This document shows, in pieces, positions 22,985-33,700 of a DNA stretch of 64,000 nt; position 1 is the stretch's first letter; each line of letters starts with the position of its first letter. A program made the translations under genes and the position numbers. Below the pieces are notes generated by a model that did no database searches, was not told the origin of the DNA, and worked only from the letters and a program-made list of their open reading frames with translations. The stretch lies in the NCBI GenBank assembly GCA_022606135.1, contig JABYQN010000009.1, positions 1,451,001 to 1,515,000 on the forward strand, written 5' to 3'. The DNA comes from Fomes fomentarius (Eukaryota > Basidiomycota > Agaricomycetes > Polyporales > Polyporaceae).

Positions 22985-23551
22985 CTAGTCGCCAGTGTGA
23001 GCATCAAATGTGGTAGGAAGGATGGGTAAGAACTTAGGAATCTCATCATCTTGTAGTAGGTCCTCGGGTTTGCTGAGAAGTCGAGGTCCTACACCCTCCC
23101 GAAGCTGTTGTTTGAGTGAATACTTGACGACCTGAAGAACCTCCATCATAGTGCCACTCAGACGAGATCAACAGAGCCTATCGGTCTCCTTGCTTGATGA
23201 GAAGACTCGTTCAGAGGCCACTGCAGATGCTGGCACTGGCAATATATTGAGTGCAACCCGATATAGTAGAGGATATTGTGAATTCATTAGAAGATCAGAA
23301 AGTGATCGTATAGTCCTAGTACTCACCTTCCAAAACACCATAAGGTTGATGTCAGCCCCGGCAAGTGGGTCTTGCTTGTACTTATTGAGCTCGGCCTTGA
23401 CTACAGCCAAATTTTCAGCATGCAGTTGTGCTGCATGTTCCTCCTCGGTTTCTTGTTTGGTTCTGGTACCGGCAGTGCTAGAGCATTGCGAAGTACTGCC
23501 TGAGGAGGGGTCTGTGCCAAATACGAGTGAGAAGTCATGGTCAAGCATCAC
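22985..23551 (-). pseudogene. hAT-family transposase C-terminal fragment
   Basis: The minus-strand frame ends with the hAT dimerisation domain: YPLLYRVALNILPVPASAVASERVF, of which PASAVASERVF is the diagnostic core, then SGTMMEVLQVVKYSLKQQ, and a stop at 22985-22987. One in-frame TGA interrupts it (after ETDRLC near 23175). The insertion VSTRTIRSLSDLL after FWK begins with GTGAGT and may be an unspliced intron. The DDE catalytic part and terminal repeats are not visible. It abuts the inverted Copia LTR at 23579. Confidence 0.75.
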
Positions 23552-23578
23552 TATTGTGTGGAGCCCAAGTCCAGGTGT

Positions 23579-24132
23579 TGATGAACTCTGAACCTGTAAG
23601 GCGAGGAGCGACTGTAAGTCACAACAGAGAGAGATCTTCAGTCAGTGAGCGAACGACTATATTGCATAGTGAAGTACCTGTAAGTCACAACAGAGAGAGA
23701 CTACAAGTACTAAGTCAGTAAGAGGTAGTAGAACATATGTAGGTAAGAGACTTACTCTTCAGTCAGTGAGCGAACAACTGAAGAGCAGAGGCGAAGAAGG
23801 GACTGCTTATATACATGAGGGATGAGTCCATGAGTCAGCGAATAAAGCAGTCACATGTAGCCATAAGACGATGAGTCAGAGTCCGTATCGGCGTATGAGT
23901 CAGATACAGTCATAGCATGAGTCAGACATAAGGTCTAGAAGAGTCTGGTGCAGTGTAGAACGCACTGGTATGCACAGGAATGCACAGTAACCATATGGTC
24001 ATGGGAAAGTACAGTAGGAGAACAAAGAAAACCATAAATGGTAAGTAGGAGCACAGCCTATCTAATCATATGACCATAAACAAGTGTACACAACTCCGGT
24101 CCGAGCATAGCCGGTAGTCCAGAAGTTCAACA
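23579..24132 (-). repeat. Copia-type LTR, inverted
   Basis: On the minus strand this 554-bp block begins TGTTGAACTTC and ends GTTCATCA, giving TG...CA ends. It matches the interrupted LTR at 26596-26770 plus 42469-42854. It contains repeated TGACTCAT motifs and a TATATAAG box. Its TG terminus at 24132 abuts internal pol sequence of the opposite orientation. Confidence 0.75.
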
Positions 24133-26584
24133 GAAGACTCTACCGGGTTCGCCTCAACAGAATGGAAGTGCTGAGCGTTGGAACTGCACTATCACTGAAA
24201 AGGCTTTGTCTATGCTCCACCAAGCAGGCCTTAGTCATGGTTTCTGGCAACTCGCTCTTGACGCAGCCGTTCATATCTATAACCGTCAACCTATGCGACG
24301 ACACAAGTGGTCGTGCCCCATCACTGTTTGGGACAGTACCGTTCCGGACATCTCTTACTTCAGAGTGTTTGGGTGCAAAGCTTTTGTCCATGTGCAGAAG
24401 GCAAAGCACAAAGGGAAACTCGACAAGAAGGCTGTCGAGATGATCTTTGTTGGGTATGAGTCTGGTTCCAAGGGGTATAGGTTTTGGAATCCAGCCAACC
24501 GCTCTATTGTCGTGTCCCGCGATGCAACATTTGACAAAGAGTCTTTCCCTGCTCGTAACTCACCTGGCAACTGTCCTTCTACCCCGGACGGCAGTCCATT
24601 CTCAGATGATCAATTGGATGATTCCTCGAACGATGATTCTGATTCGGTTGATCCCAATGACGCAATTCCTTTCATTCCTCCCAACCTCTTTGAACCACCA
24701 CAACCTGACCCTCCAGCAGATGCCAATCCTGCTCCTCCTGCAGAAGCTCTTGCTGAGCCTCCTCCTCCTCCTCCACAACATCCTCCTACGCTGCCTCCTG
24801 TTGTTCCTCCTCGTCCTCCTCCCAAACGTGGTTGTCACCCTCCAGTGGGAGCTAATGAACCAAGCATTGCTCGTGACCGTCCTCGTCGCGAAAAAGCTGG
24901 TATTCCCCACAAGGACAGGACTGATAACAATGTGTATGATGATCCTGCATGTGCTGATAATCAGATCAACAAGGATGGCAATCTGCACGAAGCAGAGACG
25001 ATACTCGCTTTTCTAGCTGCTGCTCAGTATAAAGCTGGCTTACCTCAGTCACATAAGGAAGCCATGCGCTCACCTGATGCTGGGAAATGGCGCAAAGCTG
25101 AGAAGTCGGAGTTTGAGTCGCTTATGGAGAATAAGACTTGGGTTCTCGTTCCTCGTCCCAAGGGCCGGCATGTTGTCTCTAACCACTGGGTCTATGACAT
25201 CAAACATGATGGGCGGTACAAGGCTTGTCTTGTTGCAAAGGGTTTCACTCAGGTGTGGGGAGAGGACTACCATGAGATGTTCTCTCCAGTGGCGTGGTTG
25301 GAGTCTATCTGGTATTTACCCACGCATGCAGCGCTTGAGGACTGGGACATCGAGTCAATGGATGTCAAAACCGTGTTCCTGAATGGTGATCTAGATGAGG
25401 AGATCTATATGGAATAGCCGGAAGGCTGGGTCATTCCTGGGAAGGAAGATCACGTCTGTCTACTCAAAAAGGCTATCTATGGTCTTAAGCAGGTGTCGCG
25501 TCAGTGGAATGCGAAAATCCATCAATCGCTTCTAGATCTGGGATTTACACGGACATATTCTGATGCTGGGATTTACGTATATCAGCGACAAGGGGGGGAT
25601 CACATCACAATTGTTGTTCTTTATGTCGACGATCTACTTCTGATGGGCGATCAGTCTAGTCATATCAAACAAGTCAAGTGTTCACTTTCTAAGCAGTACA
25701 AGATGACGGACTTGGGATCTGTACAGCGCTTCCTTGGTCTTTGCATCACTCGTGATCGATCTACTCGTATGATCGACATCGACCAGGAAGAGTACATCCA
25801 GTCTGTTCTCGAGCGCTTTCAGATGGCTGACTGTAAACCCTCACGTACACCCCTTCCTGCTGGTGCTGTCTTGGCAAGCACCGACGAACCAGCTTCCAAT
25901 CAGTTCAGGCAACGCTACCAGAGTCTCATTGGCAGTCTTTTGTATGCCATGCTCGGAACACGTCCTGATATCTCCTTCGCTGTCACACGGTTATCAAAGT
26001 ACAATGCCAATCCCTCTGAAGCGCACATGAGTTATGCGAAGTATGTCCTGCGTTACCTTCAAGGGACAAAGGCATATCGCTTGCGCTACAAGGGAGCGTC
26101 TAATGACGGTCTGATCTCCTATTCGGATTCAGATTGGGCCGAAGACCATGATGATCGGCATTCTACCTCTGGCTTCGTCTTCTTGATGGCAGGTGGTGCT
26201 ATATCGTGGGCTTCAAGGCGTCAGCCTACCATTTCGCTCTCCTCTACTGAGGCAGAATATAAAGCGGCCTCTGATACCTGTCGTCAGTTGATCTGGCTGA
26301 GGACGTTTGGCGATGAACTTGGTGATGACTTGACCAGGCTGACACCCATGTGTCTAGACAACCAGGGTTCAATTTTCCTGTCAGTCAATCCAGTAGTCGA
26401 CCGGCGTACCAAGCACATAGAGATTCACTACCACTTCATTCGTGAACAAGTGGAGTCTGGCTCTGTCGAGATCTTCTATGTTGCGACTGCAGATCAGTTG
26501 GCTGATTCTCTCACAAAGAACATGCCTTATTCCATTTTGGCAAAGTTCGTTGATGAGATCGGTCTTGTTTCCGTTGCATCTTGA
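24133..26584 (+). pseudogene. Ty1/Copia pol fragment (integrase, RT, RNase H)
   Basis: The open frame starts inside the integrase core at GSPQQNGSAERWN (24145 on), continues through the integrase C-terminal FRVFGCKAFVHV and a proline-rich linker, and enters the reverse transcriptase (ENKTWVLVPRPKGRHVV, AIYGLKQ, YVDDLLLM) and RNase H (SDSDWAEDHDDRHSTSG, SLSSTEAEY, NQGS). It ends at 26582-26584. One TAG stop at 25415-25417 splits it where relatives have MEQPEGW, so a C-to-T change of CAG explains it. Gag, protease and the start of integrase are missing. A purine tract GAGTGGGAG precedes the 3' LTR at 26596. Confidence 0.9.
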
Positions 26585-26595
26585 ATGAGTGGGAG

Positions 26596-26770
26596 TGTTG
26601 AACTTCCGGACTACCGGCTGTGCTCGGACCAGAGTTGTGTACACTTGTTTATGGTCATATGATTAGATAGGCTGTGTTCCTACTTACCATTTATGGTTTT
26701 CTTTGTTCTCCTACTGTACTTTCCCATGACCATATGGTTACTGTGCATTCCTGTGTGTACCAGTCCATTC
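26596..26770 (+). repeat. Copia 3' LTR, first part (split by Gypsy)
   Basis: Starts TGTTGAACTTCCGG right after the purine tract, matches the start of the inverted LTR at 23579-24132, and is broken at CATTC where the older Gypsy element begins. It resumes at 42469. Confidence 0.85.
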
Positions 26771-27395
26771 TGTTACACTCTCGCATGACTATTAAATGTT
26801 CTACTTGAGTTGTAACCCTAGTTCCTTATGACCTTGCTAGTCCGATCAATCCTTATCCGAAGGAGACCTTGAAGTTTGTCTGAGAGAGCGAGTGATAACT
26901 TGCTAGAGTATAGCCTGTGCTATTCGCAAAGAGACTAAAGCTTGGGGAGTTGCTCTGAGACATCCTCCCCTTATATACATGTAAGGAGACTGCGGAATTC
27001 TAACAGTGAACTGCATATTGGTAAGGCTTTACTGCTGCACAGTCAATCTGACTAACTGCACAGTCGCAATGACAGACTGCACAGTCAAGTTGACTAATCA
27101 GAAGAAGTGTGCACAGTCTAGCTGACTAAGTCCGTAGTCCTAACTGACTACTACTGGATGACCATACAACAGAAGAACCCTATAATCCTAAAAGTACAAT
27201 AATTGAATACCATAATCCTAGTTGCGTAGTTAACCACTAGTATCGCATACTTATCAAATCGTAACATCAGCTCCCCCTTTCTGTAGGGACATCCTCGACC
27301 CTATGACATACAATTCACGACAAGTCCGTCATAAATGAAAGCGACTCAGGAGTCAATGCTACTAAGGCTTCGACGATCTGTTCCTCCGTTGTGAC

Positions 27396-28553
27396 TCAAT
27401 CACCCCACCCATCCCAAAACCACTCCTCTTCTTCTGACACTCCAATCGCACTCCAGTAAGGCATTATCGTAGTGATGGGAGCAAGAAGGTTTTGGCGCAA
27501 TGCAAGAGGGTTAGTCTGCCTAGCCATCATGTTGTCCATGATGAGTGCAGCCCGTCGTGCATGTAGTGGTGTTGCATTCAGCCATAACTCCCGGTACCTT
27601 GACTCCATCTCTTTGGAGGGAAAAAGAAAACTGCGATCAGCGACAGAGACGATCTCGTTGTCCCTGGTGACGACGAGGAACCGTGTGTCACCTAGTCGGT
27701 GCATCATTTGATTCCGCCGCAAGGGTGGAATGCCATCGTCAGGTGTTGTGGTTTTGGATGGCGGTGGTGTTGGCGGTGGCAAGGGATCTCCCGCTGCAGC
27801 GACAGCGGTATCCTGCTTGTCGACCTCCTCAACTGATTGAAGATTGAGCCACTCCAGAGGGGGCAACGAAGATGGAGACAGGGATGGAGTAGACTCCAGT
27901 GTGTCCGCTTTGTCGTCGTCATGGTCTGGGGAAGGGCCCCACGCCGCTTCCCTGTCGGCATGGTTCAGGGAAGGACCCCACGGGTCCCATGAGACTGGAG
28001 ACCAGGATGGCTGTTCCGGGGCATTCCCTTGGTGGTCCTGGAAACGCTCCGGGAAGTTGAGAATCCATCCGTGGTTTTCAGTGACATGCTGGTTGCGGAG
28101 GGGCATGAGGTCTGCAAGAGCCCGGGCGACGACTGGTCTCGCCAGTGTATCGATGACTTGCTCTGCGGCCTGAACCGTTGCCTGATAGGCTTCGTCGAGA
28201 GCCTGCATCGCTACCGTCTTTTCCTTCTTGGGTGCCCCCAGCCTGGGGACGTACCTCTTGAGGACTCCGTAAGAAGGTGCTGCCCGAGCAAGGGCCCGGT
28301 ATGCTCCAGCTGAAGCCACAGGATGGGGGATGTGACGGAGGCGAGCCTCAACGTGTCCCACAAGGTCCTTATGGAGGAGGACCCATCTGATACAGTCGGA
28401 CAGGCTCCCATCGGGGTCGGTAGAGATGGTGTGGCATGGGAGATGGGAATAATGGATGGGGCGACGCTCCAGAATGAAACGAGGGGCTTTAGGGACATTG
28501 TAAATGTTGGAGTAGTTGCGGCAAGAGTGAGTGCGAGTGTGGAAAGAAGACAT
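27396..28553 (-). CDS. Uncharacterised 385-residue ORF 3' of pol in the older Gypsy element
   Basis: The ORF begins 61 bases after the pol stop and is completely open although pol upstream has many stops. The N-terminal 200 residues are basic to neutral with an AYRALARAAP stretch and a helical AMQALDEAYQATVQAAEQV segment. The middle has a small tryptophan-rich repeat (WSPVSWDPWGP, then AAWGPSPDHDDD), then a proline/serine linker (DPLPPPTPPPSKTTTP). The last 100 residues (TRFLVVTRDNEIVSVADRS to EEEEWFWDGWGD) look globular. There is no signal peptide or convincing membrane helix, so it is not env-like. I do not recognise a family. The younger element also has extra ORFs in this position but I see no clear sequence similarity. 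Confidence 0.6.
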   Translation of the reverse strand: MSSFHTRTHSCRNYSNIYNVPKAPRFILERRPIHYSHLPCHTISTDPDGSLSDCIRWVLLHKDLVGHVEARLRHIPHPVASAGAYRALARAAPSYGVLKRYVPRLGAPKKEKTVAMQALDEAYQATVQAAEQVIDTLARPVVARALADLMPLRNQHVTENHGWILNFPERFQDHQGNAPEQPSWSPVSWDPWGPSLNHADREAAWGPSPDHDDDKADTLESTPSLSPSSLPPLEWLNLQSVEEVDKQDTAVAAAGDPLPPPTPPPSKTTTPDDGIPPLRRNQMMHRLGDTRFLVVTRDNEIVSVADRSFLFPSKEMESRYRELWLNATPLHARRAALIMDNMMARQTNPLALRQNLLAPITTIMPYWSAIGVSEEEEWFWDGWGD

Positions 28554-28616
28554 GGTTGAAAAGATTCTGGTTGACTGTGGTGGTTACTGTGAGCAATGGG
28601 GAATGAGTTGGTGTGT

Positions 28617-29033
28617 TTACGTCAACTTGTGCCTCTTTTTATATGCTTTGAGCACTGACTGCGCATGTTTGAGATTCTTCTCCAGTTCCCATGGATTTTC
28701 AGCCACCGGCCACCCTTTCCATGCTATGAGATATTGTTTCTTTTTTTGTCTGACTTGATGATTCAGAACTGCTTTGACTTCCCATTCTTTATTCCCTTCT
28801 GTGCTGTCTGGTGATGGGTCAGGTGGTGGTCGGATATAATCTGGTCCATGTTCCTTAGTAATCCTATATGGAGTCAGAAGTCCTGCATGAAACACCAGAT
28901 GCATTTTCCATGTCTTTGGAAATTTCAGTTTGAATGTGACTGGTCCTAAGACCTTGGTGATTACAAATGGTCCTACCCGTTTTGGTGTCAGTTTCCGGGA
29001 TGGATAAGGAAGTTTTAAGTTTTTTGTGTCTAG
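28617..29033 (-). pseudogene. Older Gypsy element: integrase C-terminus and chromodomain
   Basis: The frame from the insertion point runs LLDTKNLKLPYPSRKLTPK, VGPFVITKVLGPVTFKLKFP (the GPF/Y region), a PVFHAGLLTPY-like stretch, then KEWEVKAVLNHQ and YLIAWKGWPVAENPWELE, a chromodomain that would guide integration to heterochromatin marks. It stops at 28617-28619. It is separated from the rest of pol (36280 onward) only by the younger element; the AAGCA duplication marks the join. Confidence 0.85.
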
Positions 29034-29038
29034 AAGCA

Positions 29039-29535
29039 TGTTACGCCGAGGCTCGTGGGCGTCTAGGAGATGCGTAGATGCGCAAGTTGAGGAGTTACGA
29101 TGTTGGCGATGTTCGAGTGTCGATCGAGTGTGCAAGTTGTCTGAGAGACGTACACCGAAGAGGTGTAGTCGAGTACTGTGTTAGAAGTCAAGCAGAGGTC
29201 GAGGGTTTCGATGGGGAGAAAGCCTCGATTGGAAAAGGAGGTCAAACTGAGGAACACCTCGAGTTTGCCTATGCTATAAGTACATACATGAGGTACGAGT
29301 CACAATGAGTCAGAATGAGTCAGCGCTAGTCAACATGAGTCAGAGCGAGTCATAGTAGGTATGGGTCTAGGCCTAGTACAGTATGACTCCTACTGAGTCA
29401 ATGAGACGAGGTAAGCATGATGACGATGTTGGATCGCCGTGAGAACAGTAGTACAGAGGTTGAGCTCAAAGAGGAAACAAGACGTAAAAGGAAAAAGAAA
29501 GACGCCTAGAGTAGACGCTAAGCCTGTTTGTAACA
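29039..29535 (-). repeat. Young Gypsy 3' LTR
   Basis: 497 bp, identical by reading to 35783-36279. It contains repeated GAGTCA motifs (cAMP/AP-1-like TGACTCA on the other strand) around 29305-29400. Confidence 0.95.
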
Positions 29536-29571
29536 CTACCCCCTGTCTACCCTGACGCTACCCTGTAGCGT

Positions 29572-30375
29572 TCAGACCTCTGGATCTTGCTCGTTGTAGA
29601 GGACGTCCTCTTGATAGAGGGGAGAGTTCTCCCGGTCTGCGTCGTAGTCTTCCTCCCTAGAGTATCTGTCGAAGATACGGACCTCTCCATCGGAATCCCG
29701 CCCGTAGCGAGCTTCTTGCATGGCTTCGAAAGTCTCGTATGGTCCACGGAAGCCTGGGCTCACAGTGCGCGTGGGGGATGGAGTGGGAGTGTTCTCATTG
29801 TGCACGACATGGGGAATGACTGGGTATGCAAGTTCCGCCGCACTGCGGTCGCGGCGGGTCTGGCGGGACGAGGCCCTACTGCTGGTAGAGCCAGCATTTG
29901 CGCGGGTAGAGACGCAATGACCGTGGCGGTATACGGTAGGATTTTGGATAGGTGGAACCACGTGAGGGTAAGGGGTTGCTGCTCGCGGGGCGGGGGCGAA
30001 GAAATTTGCAATAGTGGGTACGTCTCCAGGATCGGTGCTGGCGAGCCTGTGGTAGATCTGAGGATGGAGATGGTCGAGATGGGTCTGGAGGTAGCCTGAA
30101 ATTGCCTCGAGAGAGCCGCAAAGACGACTGTCTGTCGCCCGGAGACGGCTTTCCGTTATGTTCAGGTTCTCCTTGGCCAGCTGGGTAGTACGCAACGCTT
30201 CGCGAGTGTGAATCAACCCGTAGTTGGCATCCCGAGCTGTGTCTAGGATGAGCGTAAGAAGGTCGTCCCTTGGGAGCGCATTCCGGTACTCTTCGTAGTG
30301 GTCGCGAGGAAGTGCGAGAAGGGTGCTGAGCATTTTGCGGGTGTCTTCGAGGGATTGGCCATGGGGAGTAGACAT
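29572..30375 (-). CDS. Uncharacterised 267-residue accessory ORF of young Gypsy element
   Basis: Start ATG at 30375 (MSTPHGQSLEDTRKML) lies 13 bases after the stop of the second membrane ORF; the stop is 36 bases from the 3' LTR. Residues about 20-110 are mainly helical and contain a likely coiled coil (THTREALRTT to LRATDSRLCGSLEAI). A proline-rich middle follows (FFAPAPRAATPYPHVVPP), then an arginine/serine stretch (SSRASSRQTRRDRSAAE) and an acidic tail (YSREEDYDADRENS, YNEQDPEV). No enzyme motif, zinc knuckle or membrane helix is seen. It could bind the small membrane proteins or Gag, but that is a guess. The frame extends upstream to 30423 without an ATG. Confidence 0.6.
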   Translation of the reverse strand: MSTPHGQSLEDTRKMLSTLLALPRDHYEEYRNALPRDDLLTLILDTARDANYGLIHTREALRTTQLAKENLNITESRLRATDSRLCGSLEAISGYLQTHLDHLHPQIYHRLASTDPGDVPTIANFFAPAPRAATPYPHVVPPIQNPTVYRHGHCVSTRANAGSTSSRASSRQTRRDRSAAELAYPVIPHVVHNENTPTPSPTRTVSPGFRGPYETFEAMQEARYGRDSDGEVRIFDRYSREEDYDADRENSPLYQEDVLYNEQDPEV

Positions 30376-30388
30376 TGTGGAGATGGGG

Positions 30389-30538
30389 TCAGATGCTGTC
30401 GTCGTGAGGCTTGAGAGGGTCACGTGCGTCGAGGAGGGATCGCAGGATATCGATGAAGTGGAGGACAGAGATGGTGATGAACACTAGAAGGAGAATGTAG
30501 GCGACTGCAATGGTGATGAGGGCACAGGTAAGGATCAT
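30389..30538 (-). CDS. Small membrane protein ORF b of young Gypsy element (49 aa)
   Basis: The ATG at 30538 overlaps the stop of ORF a as ATGA. The product starts MILTCALITIAVAYILLLVF and remains hydrophobic to about residue 28, then ends in a charged tail (DILRSLLDARDPLKPHDDS). One membrane helix with a short polar C-terminus is predicted by composition. No homologue is known to me. The ATGA overlap is the geometry used for termination-reinitiation in some compact RNAs. Confidence 0.55.
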   Translation of the reverse strand: MILTCALITIAVAYILLLVFITISVLHFIDILRSLLDARDPLKPHDDSI

Positions 30539-30705
30539 ATATCTCCCCAGCCTGTGGTGGTATGCCTGTGGGGGTGGTCGCGGGAGTGGAGCGTGTGTTC
30601 GAGTAGCTGGAGGGTAAACTCCCGGAATAGATATGCAAGGACGGCGAGTGTGATTCCCAGGAGAGCGAGGATGTATAGGCAGAGGATGATGAGAATGAGG
30701 AGCAT
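30535..30705 (-). CDS. Small membrane protein ORF a of young Gypsy element (56 aa)
   Basis: The ATG at 30705 comes 29 bases after the pol stop (30735-30737). The product starts MLLILIILCLYILALLGIT and is hydrophobic to about residue 27, then LFREFTLQLLEHTLHSRDH and a His/Thr tail ending GWGDI. It is too short to appear in standard gene calls. The regular leucine/isoleucine run in an otherwise unbiased 57-codon frame, with a second similar ORF immediately behind, argues that it is real. Confidence 0.55.
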   Translation of the reverse strand: MLLILIILCLYILALLGITLAVLAYLFREFTLQLLEHTLHSRDHPHRHTTTGWGDI

Positions 30706-30734
30706 GCGAGAAGCAGTTAGAGGCGGATGGGCTG

Positions 30735-33700
30735 TCAGAGGTGATGAATGCGCTTATATGCTGTCAGCATTTCCTGCGCATTAGTCAGGTGTGATCCTGG
30801 CTCCCAAGAGTTCTCTGATATCGGGTATCCTTTCCACTTGACGAGATAAGTCAAGCGGCCTCGATTCTTCTTGTGTCCCACGATGGCTTCTACTTCGAAT
30901 TCCTCTTCTCCCTCGATGAGGTCAGGAGGGGGTAGTGTGTAGTTGGGACCATGCGTGTCATTCTCATGGTATGGTGTCAGAAGGGAGGCATGGAAAACAG
31001 GGTGGATTCGCCATTGGGCAGGAAGGCGTAGTTTGTACGTCAATGTTCCGAGGACTTCCATGATTTCAAATGGGCCTTGGCGTTTCATGGTGAGTTTCTT
31101 GTGGTCCTTCAGGAACCGAAGATTCTTTGCTCCTAGCCAGACCTTCTGACCCTTCTTGAATGGTGTAAATCCCCGGGTGACACGTTCAGCCATGCGTTGT
31201 CTTGCAAGTTCATGTGCTGCCATGGCCTCGAGGCGGACCTTCTCCAGGTTGCCAAGCTGTTCCTCTACTGCGGGCACCATTGTTGTGGGGTGTACTGATG
31301 GTATTGCTTTGGGGTTGTACCCCATCATGAGGTAGAATGGGGATGCGTTGCGGCCTTGAGCACTTCTCTGATTGTGCATGAATTCAATGTCAGGGAGGTA
31401 ATCAGCCCATGTTTCTGGATGGTTGGTGCAGAATGCACGCAGATAGGCTTCTATTTCTTGATTCATGCGTTCGGTGCCTCCATCGGTCTGTGGGTGATAT
31501 GCTGTGCTCATAGACGATTTGATACCGACAAGACGGGTGAGCTCTTGGAAGACCTTGGCAGAGAATTGAGGGCCTCTGTCTGAGATGATGCGTGATGGGA
31601 GTCCAAAGCGTTTGTACAGGTTTTGGTGCATGAGTAGTGTTGTTCCCATTGCGTCGATGGTCTTTGTGCATGCGCAAAGAATTACCCCCTTCGTAGCATC
31701 GTGGTCTGCCATGACCATGAGAGAGTCGTAGCCATTGGATAAGGGGAGGTCTGTAATGAAGTCGACTGAGGTTATCTCGAATGGATATGCATGGGATTTT
31801 GCAGGGATTGGCATCAGTGGTGGCACTGTAGGATGTGTATTGATCTTGGTCTGTTGACACACTGCGCAGCCTTGAACGTAGTTCCGTACAAAGACAGCCA
31901 TGCCTGGCCACCAGTATTCCCGACGCATAAGTTCGAGGGTCCCAAACTGTCCTGGGTGTCCCATTGGCCGAAGATCATGGTACCGTTTTACTACTTCTCG
32001 GCGCAGATCTTGGTCAGGTGGAATGTAGCACCTATTGCGGAAATACACCAAGCCGTCTTGAAATGTCCAATCTGTCAGTGTTGACTTCATTGGGAGTGGG
32101 GTTCCATTCTTCGCAGCTGCTAGGGCATCTAGAATAACTTGGTCCTGGATATGGACAGCTTTGATTCTATCTTTGAGCGCTGTATCGATGGTGGAAATGA
32201 ACATGTCATCGGGCAATAGAATGAGGGCGCTGTTGTCATTGTCTTCTAGGTTGAGGTGGTGAAGGCGAGATAGTGTGTCTGACTGAACCATTCTGGTGCC
32301 TGCGATGTGTTTCAACTGTAGGTTGAATTGTGAGAGCAATAGGCTCCATCGTGCTTGTCGTCGGTTGAGCTTCTGTGCGGTGCGGAAGTATGTCAAGTTC
32401 TTGTGGTCCGACAGGACCTCTACTGGATGTGGGCTGCCTTCCAAGTAGTGTCGCCATTCATCTAATGCCCGTACGATGCCTAGTAGCTCGCGGTCATAGA
32501 TCTCATAATTCCGTTCCGCGTCATTGAAGGATTTTGACAAGTAAGCGCATGGGTGGAGGTCTCCATTGGTGTCTGCTTGACGAAGGACTGCTCCAGTAGC
32601 AAACTTGGATGCATCAGATTCGATAGAGAATGGTTTTGCTTTGTCCGGCATGACCAGAACAGGAGAAGATATGAACTTCTGCTTCATAGCCGCAAATGCA
32701 TCCTGTTCTTTGGTTGTCCAACTCCATGGATGGTCCTTCTTTGTCAGGTCATGTAAGGGTCGGGTGAGGTTGGAGTAGTTCGAGATGAAGCGACGGTAGA
32801 AGTTTGCAAATCCAAGGAATGAGCGTACTCCTTTCAGAGAGGTAGGTACTGGCCAATCTTGTATGCCTTGGAGTTTAACTGGGTCCATGGCCAGTGTGTC
32901 CGGTTTGACGATTAATCCCAGGAATTCCACTTCAGTGACGTCGAACAGGCACTTCTCTGGCTTGAGATACAGATCATTTTCCCGTAGTCGTTGGAGAACA
33001 CGACGGGTACGTTCCTGGTGAGTCTTCTGGTCCTTAGAAAACAACAGCATGTCATCCATGTAGATGACCAGCCATCCCTCGTCAATCATGTCACTGAAGA
33101 GGTCGTTCATCATAGCTTGAAAGGTGGCTGGAGAGTTGCAGAGTCCGAAGAACATGACAGTGGGTTCAAACAGTCCTCGTTGACATTTGAAGGCGGCTTT
33201 CCACTGGTCACCATCCTTGATGCGGACATTGTTATATCCAGAGCGTAGGTCGAGTTTGGAGAAGATAGTTGCTCCTTTGAGCTTGTCCACAAGCTCCTGG
33301 ACCAAAGGGATTGGATATGCATTCTTCACTGTGCCGTCATTGAGATAGCGGTAATCTTGACATGGACGAAGGGATCCATCCTTCTTAGAAACAAAGAAGA
33401 ACGGTGATGCCATTGGGGATTTAGACGGGCGGATGTACCCCTTCCGGAGGTTATCATCGATGAATTCGTCCAGGAGAGTCTGCTCTTTTGGGGACAGGGG
33501 GTACACCTTGCAGTTCTTCGGGATGAAATCTGGTTTCAGCTCAATTGCATGATCATAGAGTCGGGATTCTGGGAAGCGTTCAGAAGCTTTCTTCTCAAAG
33601 ACATCTTTGTAGTCCCCGTAGCTGCTTGGTAGGGTATTCTCCGTGAGTAGTGGGCCTTCCTGGGCGTGTTGTTTCTGTGCTAACTTCATCGCTGGGTTGA

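Noticed and set aside
23590..24130. A CRISPR-like or satellite array because of repeated GAGTCA and CTGTAAGTCACAACAGAGAGAGA motifs
   Set aside because: The repeats lie within a TG...CA Copia LTR found again in inverted orientation; spacing is irregular and the organism is eukaryotic.
27396..28553. Reading the 385-codon ORF 3' of pol as an envelope gene
   Set aside because: It has no signal peptide, no convincing membrane helix and no Cys-rich ectodomain; position alone is not enough.
30389..30705. Calling the two small membrane ORFs an envelope or a viroporin
   Set aside because: They are single-helix proteins of 49-56 residues with no recognisable homologue; only a membrane location is supportable.
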